A stretch of 28,121 nt of DNA from DATKQY01 sp035532475 (lineage in GTDB: Bacteria; Actinomycetota; Acidimicrobiia; Acidimicrobiales; Bog-793), in the NCBI GenBank assembly GCA_035532475.1, contig DATKQY010000030.1:1-28121 (forward strand), given 5' to 3'. Below, in pieces: positions 10,895-19,012 of the stretch; within the stretch, counting starts at the first letter, position 1; each line of letters starts with the position of its first letter. The notes beneath the pieces are model-generated. The model worked only from the letters and a program-made list of their open reading frames with translations, was not told the DNA's origin and ran no database searches. The position numbers and the translations under genes are program-made.

Positions 10895-10935
10895 AGGTCC
10901 CCGCCCCGCCGCCGCACCCGGCAGGGCGGGGACCT
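10895..10935. terminator. 12-bp perfect inverted repeat, probable terminator
   Basis: AGGTCCCCGCCC (10895-10906) is exactly complementary to 10924-10935, with a 17-base loop. It stands between the secreted-protein gene and the metallopeptidase gene, both on the plus strand. It probably insulates the two transcripts; there is no T-tract. Confidence 0.5.
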
Positions 10936-11024
10936 TCCCGCGCCGCCGGCGGGGCGAGCGGCGGCGCGGGGGTCGTTGGCCCGGGGCGCCAGGGCTGCTA
11001 GAAGGGACCCATGGCGGGTGCTAC

Positions 11025-11741
11025 GTGACCGAGCTGCGCTACTCCGTGCGCACGAGCGCCCGGGCGAAGCACGCACGCCTCACGGTCTCGCCCGAGCACG
11101 GCCTGACGGTCGTGATCCCGAGGCGCTTCAACCGGGCCAGGATCCCCGAGCTGGTCGAGAGCCGGCTCGAGTGGATCCGCCGCGCCGAGGAGCGGGTCGC
11201 CGCCGACCGGGAGCACCTCGCGGCGCTGCGCGCCGGGCCGGTGCTGCCGAAGCGGATCGACCTCGGCGCCATCGGCGAGCGCTGGTCCGTCGAGTACCTG
11301 GCCGGGCCTGGCGCGTCCCCGGCGGTGCGCGAGCGGCCACCCGGCGTGCTCCGGGTCGCCGCCGCGGCGGAGGGCGACGCGGCGGTGTCCGACGCACTGC
11401 GGCGCTGGCTGACGCGAAAGGCCCGTGCGGGGCTCGAGCCGTGGCTCGGGCAGCTCGCAGCCGAGCGGGGCCTCGTCGTGACCGGGGTCAGCGTGCGCGG
11501 CCAGCGGACGCGCTGGGCGAGCTGCTCGTCCGCGGGGCGCGTGAGCCTCAACCGCAGCCTGCTCTTCCTCCCGCCGGAGCTCGTCCGCTACGTGCTCCTC
11601 CACGAGCTGTGCCACCGCGTCGAGATGAACCACTCCACCCGGTTCTGGCAGCTGCTCGCGACGCACGAGCCGCGCGCCCGCCAGCTCAACGCCGAGCTCG
11701 CCGAGGCGTGGCGGCTCGTGCCGATCTGGTCGTTGGGGTAG
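11025..11741 (+). CDS. YgjP-like (DUF45) zinc metallopeptidase
   Basis: This 238-residue protein has the YgjP/SprT-like metallopeptidase layout. The C-terminal half carries TRWASCSSAGRVSLNRSLLFLPPE and the zinc motif HELCH (H193, E194, H197), followed by NHSTRFW, which supplies the third ligand H203. The N-terminal half has the usual beta-rich domain with SVRTSARAKHARLTVSPEHGLTVVIP. No signal peptide is seen, so it is cytoplasmic. Family members are predicted peptidases whose physiological substrate is unknown. The GTG at 11025 fits the family's N-terminus; a GAAGGG 18 bases upstream is too far to be a convincing RBS. It stands alone after a strong hairpin and converges with nadA, the stop codons being only 19 bases apart. 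Confidence 0.88.
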   Translation: MTELRYSVRTSARAKHARLTVSPEHGLTVVIPRRFNRARIPELVESRLEWIRRAEERVAADREHLAALRAGPVLPKRIDLGAIGERWSVEYLAGPGASPAVRERPPGVLRVAAAAEGDAAVSDALRRWLTRKARAGLEPWLGQLAAERGLVVTGVSVRGQRTRWASCSSAGRVSLNRSLLFLPPELVRYVLLHELCHRVEMNHSTRFWQLLATHEPRARQLNAELAEAWRLVPIWSLG

Positions 11742-11760
11742 GGGGCGGGCGCCGGCGACC

Positions 11761-12906
11761 TCAGGTGATCGCGAGCATCCGCTCGAGGGCGATCCTCGCC
11801 CCCTCGGCGGTCTCGGGGTCGACGACGACGCGGTTGCGCACCTCGCCCGCCACCAGGCCCTCGAGCACCCAGGCCAGGTGGGGTGCGTCGATCCGGAACA
11901 TCGTCGAGCAGGGGCAGACGAGCGGGTCGAGCGAGCTGATCTCGAGGTGCGGGTGCTCGTCCGCCAGCCGGTGGACGAGGTGGATCTCGGTCGCGATGCC
12001 GATCGCGCTGCCCGTCGGCGCGGCCTCGACGTAGCGGATGATCGCGTCGGTCGAGCCGACCTCGTCGGCGAGCTCGACCACCTCGTGGGCGCACTCGGGG
12101 TGGACGAGCACCACGCCGTCGGGGTGCCGGCGGCGGAACTCCTCGACATGGCCGGTGCGGAAGCGCTGGTGGACCGAGCAGTGGCCCTGCCAGAGCAGGA
12201 AGGTCGCCTCCTTCGCCTCGGCGTCCTCCAGCCCACCGAGGTCGCGGCGCGGGTTCCACACCGCCATGTCCTCGGCGGCGTAGCCGAGCTGGAAGGCGGT
12301 GTTGCGGCCGAGGTGCTGGTCGGGGAAGAAGAGCACCTTGCGGTCGGTCGGCGCCGCCAGCCCCGTCCGCCGGGCGTCGTCGAGGGCCGCCTCGTCGAGG
12401 CCGAGGGCCCAGCTCAGCACGGCCCGGGCGTTCGAGGAGGTGCAGACGGCGCCGCCGTGGCGCCCGACGAAGGACTTGAGCACGGCGGAGGAGTTCATGT
12501 AGGTGATCGGGACGACCGAGGCGATGTCGACGACCTCGGCCAGCTCCTCCCAGGCCGTCTCGACGCTGTCGAGGTCGGCCATGTCCGCCATCGAGCAGCC
12601 GGCGTTCAGGTCGGGGAGGATCACCTGCTGGTGGTCGGCCGTGAGCACGTCGGCCGACTCGGCCATGAACTGCACGCCGCAGAACACGACGTACTCCGCC
12701 TCGCGCTGGTCGGCGGCGAAGCGCGCCAGGCCGAACGAGTCGCCGCGCGCGTCGGCCCACCGCATCACCTCGTCGCGCTGGTAGTGGTGGCCGAGGATCA
12801 CGAGCCGCCCGCCGAGCGCGGCGCGGGCGTCCGAGATCCAGGCCACGAGCTGCTCGGGCGTCGCCGAGGTGTAGCGGTCCGGTAGGGGCGTCTGGAGGCG
12901 GAACAT
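11761..12906 (-). CDS. nadA: quinolinate synthase
   Basis: NadA condenses iminoaspartate with dihydroxyacetone phosphate to form quinolinate, the second step of de novo NAD synthesis, using an oxygen-sensitive [4Fe-4S] cluster. The 381-residue product belongs to the longer NadA type. It shows LGHHYQRDEV near the N-terminus, the first cluster cysteine in FCGVQFMAESA, DLNAGCSMAD, YMNSSA, VCTSSNA, FFPDQHLG, WQGHCSVH and a C-terminal CPCSTMFRI block. The ATG at 12906 is chosen because MFRLQTPLPDRY follows and GAGG lies about 7 bases upstream on the minus strand. nadB and nadC, the usual partners, are not in the window. It is divergent from uvrC (129 bases between starts) and convergent with the metallopeptidase. 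Confidence 0.96.
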   Translation of the reverse strand: MFRLQTPLPDRYTSATPEQLVAWISDARAALGGRLVILGHHYQRDEVMRWADARGDSFGLARFAADQREAEYVVFCGVQFMAESADVLTADHQQVILPDLNAGCSMADMADLDSVETAWEELAEVVDIASVVPITYMNSSAVLKSFVGRHGGAVCTSSNARAVLSWALGLDEAALDDARRTGLAAPTDRKVLFFPDQHLGRNTAFQLGYAAEDMAVWNPRRDLGGLEDAEAKEATFLLWQGHCSVHQRFRTGHVEEFRRRHPDGVVLVHPECAHEVVELADEVGSTDAIIRYVEAAPTGSAIGIATEIHLVHRLADEHPHLEISSLDPLVCPCSTMFRIDAPHLAWVLEGLVAGEVRNRVVVDPETAEGARIALERMLAIT

Positions 12907-13021
12907 TGAGGCACCTCGGTGTATGACGCCTCGCTGCACGGCCGGCGGGGACAGCCTGGTCGCCCATCCGCGGGTATGTCGGCCACGAGGCGGATCTGTC
13001 CGCCGGGGTACCAGGCCGGCG

Positions 13022-13027
13022 TAGCCT
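13022..13027 (+). promoter_or_regulatory. candidate -10 box (TAGCCT) of uvrC
   Basis: TAGCCT fits TAnnnT and ends 8 bases before the GTG at 13036. No Shine-Dalgarno sequence lies between them, so the uvrC transcript may be leaderless. No clear -35 is seen. Confidence 0.35.
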
Positions 13028-13035
13028 CAACGTTA

Positions 13036-14937
13036 GTGCTCGAACGTCCCGAAGCGGTACCCGACGCGCCCGGCTCCTACCAGTTCAAGGACGTGGAGGG
13101 CCGGATCATCTACGTGGGCAAGGCCCAGTCGCTGCGCGCGCGGCTGGCCAACTACTTCGGCGACCCCCGCCAGCTGCACCCGCGCACCCAGCAGATGCTC
13201 GAGCGCGCCGCCTCGGTCGAGTGGATCCAGGTCCGCTCCGACGCCGAGGCGATCATGCTCGAGTACAACCTGATCAAGGCGCACCGGCCACGCTTCAACG
13301 TGCGCCTCGTCGACGACAAGAGCTACCCGTACCTGGCGGTCACCGTCGACGAGCAGTGGCCGAGGGCGACGGTGATGCGCGGCGCCAAGCGCAAGGGGGT
13401 CCGCTACTTCGGCCCCTACGCCCACGCCTACGCCATCCGCGAGACGCTCGACCTGCTGCTGCGCTCCTTCCCGATCAGGACCTGCTCGGACGCGAAGTTC
13501 CGCCGCCACGAGCGCCTCGGCCGTCCGTGCCTGCTGTACCACATCGAGCGCTGCGGCGGCCCGTGCATCGGCGCCGTCGACGAGGCCACCTACCGCGAGC
13601 ACGTGCGCGAGCTGATGGCGTTCCTCGAGGGCGACACCGCCCCGGTCGTCGCCCGCCTCGAGCGCGAGATGCGCCAAGCGGCCGAGGCGCTCGACTTCGA
13701 GCGGGCGGCGCGGCTGCGCGACCGCCTGGCGGCGGTCCGACTGGCGAGCGAGCGCCAGGAGATGGTGGTCGCGAGCCCCGAGGAGTTCGACGTCGTCGGG
13801 ATCGCCGAGAGCGAGCTCGAGGCGGCCGTCCAGGTGCTCCACGTCCGGCGCGGCCGCATGGTCGGCCGGCACGGCTTCGTCCTCGAGAAGGTCGAGCCGC
13901 TGACGAGCGCCGAGCTCGTCGGGCGCGCCCTCGAGCAGCAGTACGCGGAGAGCCCGATCGGGCTGCCGCGCGAGGTGCTCGTCCCGGACCTGCCCGACGA
14001 CGCCGACGGCTACGGCGAGTGGCTCACCGGCCGGCGGGGGGGCAGGGTCACGCTCCATGTCCCCCGGCGCGGGCGCAAGCGCGCCCTGCTCGACGTGGCG
14101 CGTGCCAACGCCGCCGAGCAGCTCCAACGCCACCGGATGCGCCGCTCGAGCGACCTGACGAGCCGTGCCAAGGCCCTCGACGAGCTGCAGGAGCTGCTCT
14201 TGTTGGAGGAGCCGCCGCTGCGCATCGAGTGCTACGACATGAGCCACCTCCAAGGGAGCGACTACGTCGGCTCGATGGTGGTGATGGAGGACGGCCTGCC
14301 GAAGCGGAGCGACTACCGCCGTTTCAAGGTCAGCGCCGTGCAGGGCAACGACGACTACGGGGCGATGCACGAGGTGCTCATCCGGCGGCTGAAGCGCCTG
14401 CTCGAGGAGGAGACGAGGCCGCCCGCCGCCGACCAGGAGGCAAGGGCCCGTCCGAGCCGCTTCGCCTACCCGCCCCAGCTCCTCCTCCTCGACGGCGGGA
14501 AGGGCCAGCTCGGCGTGGGCCTTCGGGTCCTCGAGGAGCTCGGCCTCACCGACCGCCTCGCCGTCGCCTCCCTCGCCAAGCAGTTCGAGGAGGTCTACCT
14601 GCCCGGGTGTCCGGACCCGGTGCGGATCCCGAGGGACTCGAGCGCGATCTACCTGCTGCAGCAGATCCGAGACGAGGCGCACCGCTTCGCCATCACCTAC
14701 CACCGCGAGCTGCGCGCCAAGCGCATGACCAAGGGCGCCCTCGACGGGATCCCCGGCCTCGGCAAGACCCGGCGGGAGCGCCTCGTCGCCGAGCTCGGCG
14801 GCGTGCGCGCCGTGCGGGCGGCGAGCCTCGGTCAGCTGCGGGCGCTGCCCTGGCTGCCGGACCGGGTCGCCGAGGCCGTCCACGCGCACCTGCACCAGGC
14901 CGCCGACGCGCCGCGGCGCCAGCCGGTCTCGGCGTGA
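13036..14937 (+). CDS. uvrC: excinuclease ABC subunit C
   Basis: UvrC makes both incisions around the lesion marked by UvrA and UvrB. From the GTG at 13036 the product has 633 residues, normal for the family. The domains in order are: GIY-YIG nuclease (GSYQF ... IIYVGKAQSLRARL, about 13-95) for the 3' cut; a cysteine-bearing segment (RTCSDAKF ... CLLYHIERCGGPCIG); a UVR domain (LDFERAARLRDRLAAVR, about 216-235) that binds UvrB; the RNase H-like nuclease for the 5' cut (ECYDMSHLQG near 398, LLLLDGGKGQLG); and a C-terminal double helix-hairpin-helix (GIPGLGKTRRERL ... LPWLPDRVAEAV). The frame is open to 12919, and an ATG at 12976 is possible, but the 13036 start matches the usual N-terminus. 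It heads a tightly overlapping chain: the next gene starts at GTGA across its stop. Confidence 0.97.
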   Translation: MLERPEAVPDAPGSYQFKDVEGRIIYVGKAQSLRARLANYFGDPRQLHPRTQQMLERAASVEWIQVRSDAEAIMLEYNLIKAHRPRFNVRLVDDKSYPYLAVTVDEQWPRATVMRGAKRKGVRYFGPYAHAYAIRETLDLLLRSFPIRTCSDAKFRRHERLGRPCLLYHIERCGGPCIGAVDEATYREHVRELMAFLEGDTAPVVARLEREMRQAAEALDFERAARLRDRLAAVRLASERQEMVVASPEEFDVVGIAESELEAAVQVLHVRRGRMVGRHGFVLEKVEPLTSAELVGRALEQQYAESPIGLPREVLVPDLPDDADGYGEWLTGRRGGRVTLHVPRRGRKRALLDVARANAAEQLQRHRMRRSSDLTSRAKALDELQELLLLEEPPLRIECYDMSHLQGSDYVGSMVVMEDGLPKRSDYRRFKVSAVQGNDDYGAMHEVLIRRLKRLLEEETRPPAADQEARARPSRFAYPPQLLLLDGGKGQLGVGLRVLEELGLTDRLAVASLAKQFEEVYLPGCPDPVRIPRDSSAIYLLQQIRDEAHRFAITYHRELRAKRMTKGALDGIPGLGKTRRERLVAELGGVRAVRAASLGQLRALPWLPDRVAEAVHAHLHQAADAPRRQPVSA

Positions 14938-15767
14938 GCGCCGACGCGCCGCCGGCCGGCACGCGCCGGCGTGGCGCGGCCCATCCGTGGGACGAGCGGG
15001 CCGAGTGGTGGAAGGCGACCTTCACCGCCGGGGCGGACCCCGAGTACGAGGCGGAGATCCTCCCGATCGTCGAGCGCGAGCTCGCCGGCAGCCGGCGGGT
15101 CCTCGACGTCGGCTGCGGGGAGGGCCAGGTCGCCCGGCGCCTCGTCTCCTCCGGCGGGGGCCGATCGGCGGTCGTCGGCGTCGACCCTTCCGCCGCGCAG
15201 GTCGTGAACGCCCTCGCGGCGGGCGGCGGCCCCCGCTACCTCCAGGCCGAGGGCGAGCGGCTCCCCTTCGCCAGGGCGAGCTTCGACGCGGTCGTCTGCT
15301 GCCTCGTGATCGAGCACGCCCGCGACGCCGACGCGCTGCTGGAGGAGGTCGCCAGGGTCCTCGAGCCCGGCGGGCGCTTCCTGCTCCTCGTCAACCACCC
15401 CCTGTACCAGGGGCCCGGCAGCGGCTTCGTCGACGACCAGATCCTCGGCGAGCGCTACTGGCGCGTCGGGCCCTACCTGACGGAGGGCGTCAGCACCGAG
15501 GAGGTGGACGCCGGCGTGCGGATCGACTTCGCCCACCGGCCCCTCTCGCGCTACGTCAACCCGCTGGCGGCGCACGACCTGCTGCTCACCTCGATGGAGG
15601 AGCCGGCGCCGCTCGCCGAGTTCCTCGCCACCTCGGTCGACCCGGCGCTCGAGGGGGCGATCCCCCGCCTGCTCGTGCTGCGCTTCGAGCACCGCCCCCG
15701 GGGTGGGAGAATCGCTCCGGGGGACCGAGCCGGAGAGGAGCGAGGAGGGCGATGGCCGAGTACCTGA
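14934..15767 (+). CDS. class I SAM-dependent methyltransferase
   Basis: This 277-residue protein has a class I methyltransferase core: motif I VLDVGCGEGQVARRL (D58, G60, G62) binding S-adenosylmethionine, VVGVDPS (acidic end of strand 2), EGERLPF, and AVVCCLVIEHARD with the downstream VARVLEPGGRFLL, as in the Methyltransf_11 group. The C-terminal part (HRPLSRYVNPLAAHDL) is typical of these small-molecule methyltransferases, but the substrate cannot be assigned. Translation is coupled to uvrC by a GTGA overlap. The end overlaps rapZ by 16 bases, so it belongs to the uvrC-rapZ-yvcK operon although it is not a standard member. A mis-set start is possible; the first 20 residues are Ala/Pro/Arg-rich. 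Confidence 0.88.
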   Translation: MSADAPPAGTRRRGAAHPWDERAEWWKATFTAGADPEYEAEILPIVERELAGSRRVLDVGCGEGQVARRLVSSGGGRSAVVGVDPSAAQVVNALAAGGGPRYLQAEGERLPFARASFDAVVCCLVIEHARDADALLEEVARVLEPGGRFLLLVNHPLYQGPGSGFVDDQILGERYWRVGPYLTEGVSTEEVDAGVRIDFAHRPLSRYVNPLAAHDLLLTSMEEPAPLAEFLATSVDPALEGAIPRLLVLRFEHRPRGGRIAPGDRAGEERGGRWPST

Positions 15768-16606
15768 TCGTCGCCGGGATGTCCGGGGCCGGGCGCTCGA
15801 GCTCGGCGGCGACCCTGGACGACCTCGGCTGGTTCGTGATCGACAACCTCCCCCCGTCGCTGATCGGCAAGGTCGCCGAGCTCGCGGCGGACCCGGGATC
15901 CGAGCGCGACCGCTTCTGCTTCGTGGCGGGCAGGGCGGGGCCGGACTCCCTCGGTGAGCTCGCGGCGGCGGTGGAGGCGCTGCGCTCGACGGGCGCGCGC
16001 GTCCGCCTCCTCTTCCTCGACGCCTCCGACGAGGTACTGGTGCGCCGCTTCGAGGGGACGAGGCGTCGCCACCCGCTCGACGCCGACGGGGTGCTGACGG
16101 CGATCCAGCGCGAGCGCGAGCTCCTCCACGAGCTGCGCGACGCCGCCGACATCGTGCTCGACACGAGCGAGCTCAACGTCAACGAGCTGCGGCTCCGCCT
16201 CGTCGAGCTCTTCGCCAGCAGCGAGGCGGCCGGCGCGATGGAGACGTCGGTCGTCTCGTTCGGCTTCAAGCACGGGCTGCCGCTCGACGTCGACGTGGTG
16301 CTCGACTGCCGGTTCCTGCCGAACCCGCACTGGGTGGAGGAGCTGCGCCAGCACACCGGTCTCGACGAGGACGTGCGCGAGTACGTGCTCTCCTGGCCGG
16401 AGGCGCAGGAGTTCTTGAAGCGCCTCGACGACCTCTTCGCCTTCCTCCTCCCCGCCTACGCCCGGGAGGGCAAGTCCTACCTGTCGATCGCGATCGGCTG
16501 CACCGGCGGCAGGCACCGCTCGGTCGTGATGGCCGAGGAGCTCGCCAAGCGGATCGAGGAGCAGGGCTTCCGTCCGATGGTGCACCACCGGGACATCGAG
16601 CGGTGA
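15752..16606 (+). CDS. rapZ: RapZ-type nucleotide-binding protein (RNase adapter family)
   Basis: This 284-residue member of the RapZ/YvcJ family has the N-terminal P-loop GMSGAGRSS at residues 9-17. Arg in place of the usual Lys is common in actinobacterial copies. FVIDNLPP, DASDEVLVRRFEGTRRRHPL and the conserved C-terminal domain with VSFGFKHGLPLDVDVVLDCRFLPNPHW and IGCTGGRHRSVVMAEEL follow. In E. coli RapZ senses glucosamine-6-phosphate and directs small-RNA decay. Actinobacteria lack that sRNA circuit, so the role here is less clear, perhaps in nucleotide or cell-wall precursor signalling. The ATG at 15752 has AGGAG and GAGG just upstream, inside the methyltransferase gene. yvcK follows with a GTGA overlap, the conserved neighbour order. 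Confidence 0.96.
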   Translation: MAEYLIVAGMSGAGRSSSAATLDDLGWFVIDNLPPSLIGKVAELAADPGSERDRFCFVAGRAGPDSLGELAAAVEALRSTGARVRLLFLDASDEVLVRRFEGTRRRHPLDADGVLTAIQRERELLHELRDAADIVLDTSELNVNELRLRLVELFASSEAAGAMETSVVSFGFKHGLPLDVDVVLDCRFLPNPHWVEELRQHTGLDEDVREYVLSWPEAQEFLKRLDDLFAFLLPAYAREGKSYLSIAIGCTGGRHRSVVMAEELAKRIEEQGFRPMVHHRDIER

Positions 16607-17508
16607 GCGGGCGCGCCGCCGGCGCGTCGGGACCGAGCGTCGTCGCCGTCGGCGGCGGCCACGGCCTGGCCCGCAGCCTCGCCGCGATCCGCCGCTACGC
16701 CGGCGAGATCACCGGGATCGTCTCGGTCGCCGACGACGGCGGCTCGAGCGGGCGGCTGCGCGACGCGCTCGGCATCGCCGCGCCGGGCGACCTGCGGCGC
16801 TGCATCGGGGCGCTCGTGCCCGAGCCGACGCCGCTGTCGCGCTCCCTCGAGCACCGCTTCGGCGGCGGCGAGCTCGAGGGGCACGCCTTCGGCAACCTGC
16901 TCATCGCGGCGCTGGCGGCGACGACCGGCGACTTCGTCTCGGCGGTCGAGGAGGCCTGCCGCATCCTCGGGACCGTCGGCTCGATCGTGCCGGCGACGAC
17001 GGGGCCGGTCGTGCTGAAGGCCGAGGCCGCCGGCGCCGAGCTCGAGGGCCAGGTGCGGATCATGGCGACGGCGGGCGTGACCCGGGTCTCCCTCGTCCCG
17101 CCCGACGCCGTCGCCCCCGCGGCGGCGGTCGCGGCGATCCGCCGGGCCGACCAGGTGGTGCTCGGGCCGGGATCGCTGTTCACAAGCGTGCTCGCGGCGT
17201 GCGCCGCCCGCGGCATCACCGACGCCCTCGCCGAGGCGTCCAGCCGGCTCGTCTACGTCTGCAACCTGCGCGAGCAGGTGCCCGAGACCGCCGGCTACGA
17301 CGTCGCCGCCCATGTCGCCGCCCTCGGCGCGCACGGCATCACCCCCGCCGTCGTCCTCGCCGACACGACCGCCATCGCCCTCGGGGACGTGCCCGGCCCC
17401 GCACGCGTCGTGGTCGTGCCGCTCGGCCTGGCGGCGGTCGAGCTCGGCCACGACGAGGCGCTGCTCGCCGAGGCCCTGACGACGCTGCTCGCGCCCGCCC
17501 CGCGCTGA
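16603..17508 (+). CDS. yvcK: YvcK/CofD-family gluconeogenesis and cell-wall regulator
   Basis: This 301-residue protein has the YvcK hallmarks: a nucleotide-binding GGGHGLARSL at 17-26, ADDGGSSGRLR near 43-53, PGDLRRC, FGNLLIAAL and LGPGSLFTSVL. YvcK proteins bind UDP-sugars such as UDP-GlcNAc, influence peptidoglycan precursor synthesis (GlmS or MurA in other bacteria) and are needed for growth on gluconeogenic carbon. In mycobacteria the orthologue is named CuvA. The GTG start overlaps the rapZ stop (GTGA), so translation is coupled. whiA normally follows yvcK in actinobacteria, but here 129 bases of non-coding DNA and a HAD gene follow instead. Confidence 0.96.
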   Translation: MSGRAAGASGPSVVAVGGGHGLARSLAAIRRYAGEITGIVSVADDGGSSGRLRDALGIAAPGDLRRCIGALVPEPTPLSRSLEHRFGGGELEGHAFGNLLIAALAATTGDFVSAVEEACRILGTVGSIVPATTGPVVLKAEAAGAELEGQVRIMATAGVTRVSLVPPDAVAPAAAVAAIRRADQVVLGPGSLFTSVLAACAARGITDALAEASSRLVYVCNLREQVPETAGYDVAAHVAALGAHGITPAVVLADTTAIALGDVPGPARVVVVPLGLAAVELGHDEALLAEALTTLLAPAPR

Positions 17509-17611
17509 CCGCGTCGGCGCGCGGGGGAGGGGACCGGCCGCGCGCCCGGCGGGGACGGGCGCCCCCGGCGGCGCGGCGCTGCGGGGTGGGCGAGCGGCGA
17601 GGTGGACGCCG

Positions 17612-17630
17612 GCGTGCCGCGGCGGCACGC
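17612..17630 (+). terminator. 8-bp GC hairpin after the uvrC-yvcK operon
   Basis: GCGTGCCG (17612-17619) pairs exactly with CGGCACGC (17623-17630) around a 3-base loop. It may end the yvcK transcript. It also lies 7 bases before the ATG at 17638, so it could instead affect translation of the HAD gene. Confidence 0.35.
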
Positions 17631-17637
17631 TGTCGCC

Positions 17638-18357
17638 ATGGTCGTGACGAGCGGGGGGCGGGTCGCGGACCGAGACGGCGCCCGGGCGTTCGACGCGGTG
17701 GTGTTCGACCTCGATGGCGTGATCGTCGACACCGAGCGCATCGTGCACGAGGTGTGGGCGGGGACCTTCGCCCGCTACGGCTGCTCCTTCACCCTCGAGG
17801 AGTGGTCCGTCGCCGTCGGGAGCGATCGCGGGTTCGACCCCTTCGAGGTGCTCGCGGCGCGCAGCTCCGTCCCGCTCCCGCCCCTCGCCGAGCTGCAGCG
17901 CGAGATCGACCGGGAGGAGCAGCGCCTCCTCGAGGGCCTGAGCCCGCTGCCCGGCATCCGGGCGTGGATCGAGGGCGCGAACGACCTCGGCATGGACGTG
18001 GCCGTCGTCTCGAGCTCGCCGCGCCCGTGGGTGGAGGGCCGCCTGGCCGACGTCGGCCTCGACCGGCACTTCGTCGTCGTCAGCTGCCGCGACGCCCGGC
18101 TGGCCGCCAAGCCGGCGCCCGACCTCTACCTCGACGCCTGCGCGCGCCTCCACGTCGAGGCGCGCCGCGCCGTCGCCGTCGAGGACTCGCTGCACGGCAT
18201 CACCGCGGCCCGCGCCGCGGGTCTTGCATGTGTGGGGGTGCCGAACACGGTGACGGCCGGCCTCGACCTGTTCGGTGCCGACCTGCTCGTCGAATCGCTC
18301 GACGCGCTGCCGGTCGCCGAGGCGCTCAGGCGCCTCTCCGAGCGGCGAGGCCGCTGA
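17638..18357 (+). CDS. HAD-superfamily phosphatase/phosphomutase (beta-PGM-like)
   Basis: From the ATG at 17638 the product has 239 residues. HAD motifs are complete: FDLDGVIVDTE with nucleophile D24 and acid/base D26, motif II VVSSS, motif III lysine in AAKPAPDLYL and motif IV acidic VEDSLHGITAARAAG. The helical cap between motifs I and II and the DSLHG turn place it with the beta-phosphoglucomutase/phosphatase subgroup, which acts on small sugar phosphates. The real substrate is unknown. The start is uncertain: GTG at 17602 is possible and no good RBS precedes 17638, while a GC hairpin lies just upstream. It converges with the cupin gene, stops 18 bases apart. It occupies the place where whiA is usual. 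Confidence 0.88.
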   Translation: MVVTSGGRVADRDGARAFDAVVFDLDGVIVDTERIVHEVWAGTFARYGCSFTLEEWSVAVGSDRGFDPFEVLAARSSVPLPPLAELQREIDREEQRLLEGLSPLPGIRAWIEGANDLGMDVAVVSSSPRPWVEGRLADVGLDRHFVVVSCRDARLAAKPAPDLYLDACARLHVEARRAVAVEDSLHGITAARAAGLACVGVPNTVTAGLDLFGADLLVESLDALPVAEALRRLSERRGR

Positions 18358-18375
18358 CGCGCGGCCCGGCCCAGC

Positions 18376-18729
18376 TCAGGCGATCCGGCCGAAGTCGTCC
18401 TCCAGGCGGATGATGTCGTCCTCGCCGAAGTAGTCGCCCGTCTGCACCTCGACGAACACCACCGGCTCGCTGCCGGCGTTCGTCATCCGGTGCGCGGTGC
18501 CGATCGGGATGTCGATCGTCGAGCCCGGGCCGACGGGGATCTCCTCGCCGTCGAGCGTGACGACGCCCTGGCCGCGCACGACGAACCAGTGCTCGGCCCG
18601 CCGAGCGTGGCGCTGGTAGGAGAAGCGTCTGCCGGGGTCCACCACGATCTCTTTCACCTTGTGGTCCGCCGCGTTCTCGAGGACGGTGTAGGCGCCCCAC
18701 GGTCGGGCGTCGCGTTCGCGCGAATCCAT
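18376..18729 (-). CDS. single-domain cupin, mannose-6-phosphate isomerase type II-like
   Basis: This 117-residue protein is one cupin barrel. Its motifs FSYQRHARRAEHWFVVRGQG (H41, E46, H47 as metal ligands), PVGPGSTIDIPIGTAHRMTN (H80) and VEVQTGDYFGEDDIIRLEDDFGR closely follow the C-terminal isomerase domain of bifunctional mannose-1-phosphate guanylyltransferase / mannose-6-phosphate isomerase. The opening RPWGAYTVLE is also shared. A stand-alone copy suggests a sugar-phosphate isomerase interconverting mannose-6-phosphate and fructose-6-phosphate, but stand-alone cupins of this type are rarely tested. The ATG at 18729 has GGAG immediately before it, too close for a normal RBS; a GTG at 18768 is an alternative. 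It diverges from gap, with 283 bases between. Confidence 0.88.
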   Translation of the reverse strand: MDSRERDARPWGAYTVLENAADHKVKEIVVDPGRRFSYQRHARRAEHWFVVRGQGVVTLDGEEIPVGPGSTIDIPIGTAHRMTNAGSEPVVFVEVQTGDYFGEDDIIRLEDDFGRIA

Positions 18730-19012
18730 CTCCGCATCATGCCCGAGCCGCGGCGGCGCGTGCGTCACGACCCGCGAGCAGGGTGCCGGCCGCCCCGCGG
18801 CGGCGGAGTCCTTTCGGCACTCCTCGCCGTCGGCCCGCTCGGCTAGCTTCGCGGGCGCGCCGTCATCGGCACCACCGGCGCGAGCAGGGTAGGTCGGTCG
18901 CGTAAGCGCTTGCAGAGGCGTCGGGCGATCGGCGACATCGGGCCGGCGAGGCAGGGGACGGCCGGGCGCGCGGGTGCGGCGCCGGCGACGACGAGGGCCG
19001 GAGGGTGACGAG

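Noticed and set aside
13033..14895. 620-codon open frame antisense to uvrC
   Set aside because: It mirrors the high third-position GC of uvrC; the translation is Leu/Val/Glu/Asp-rich noise with no motif.
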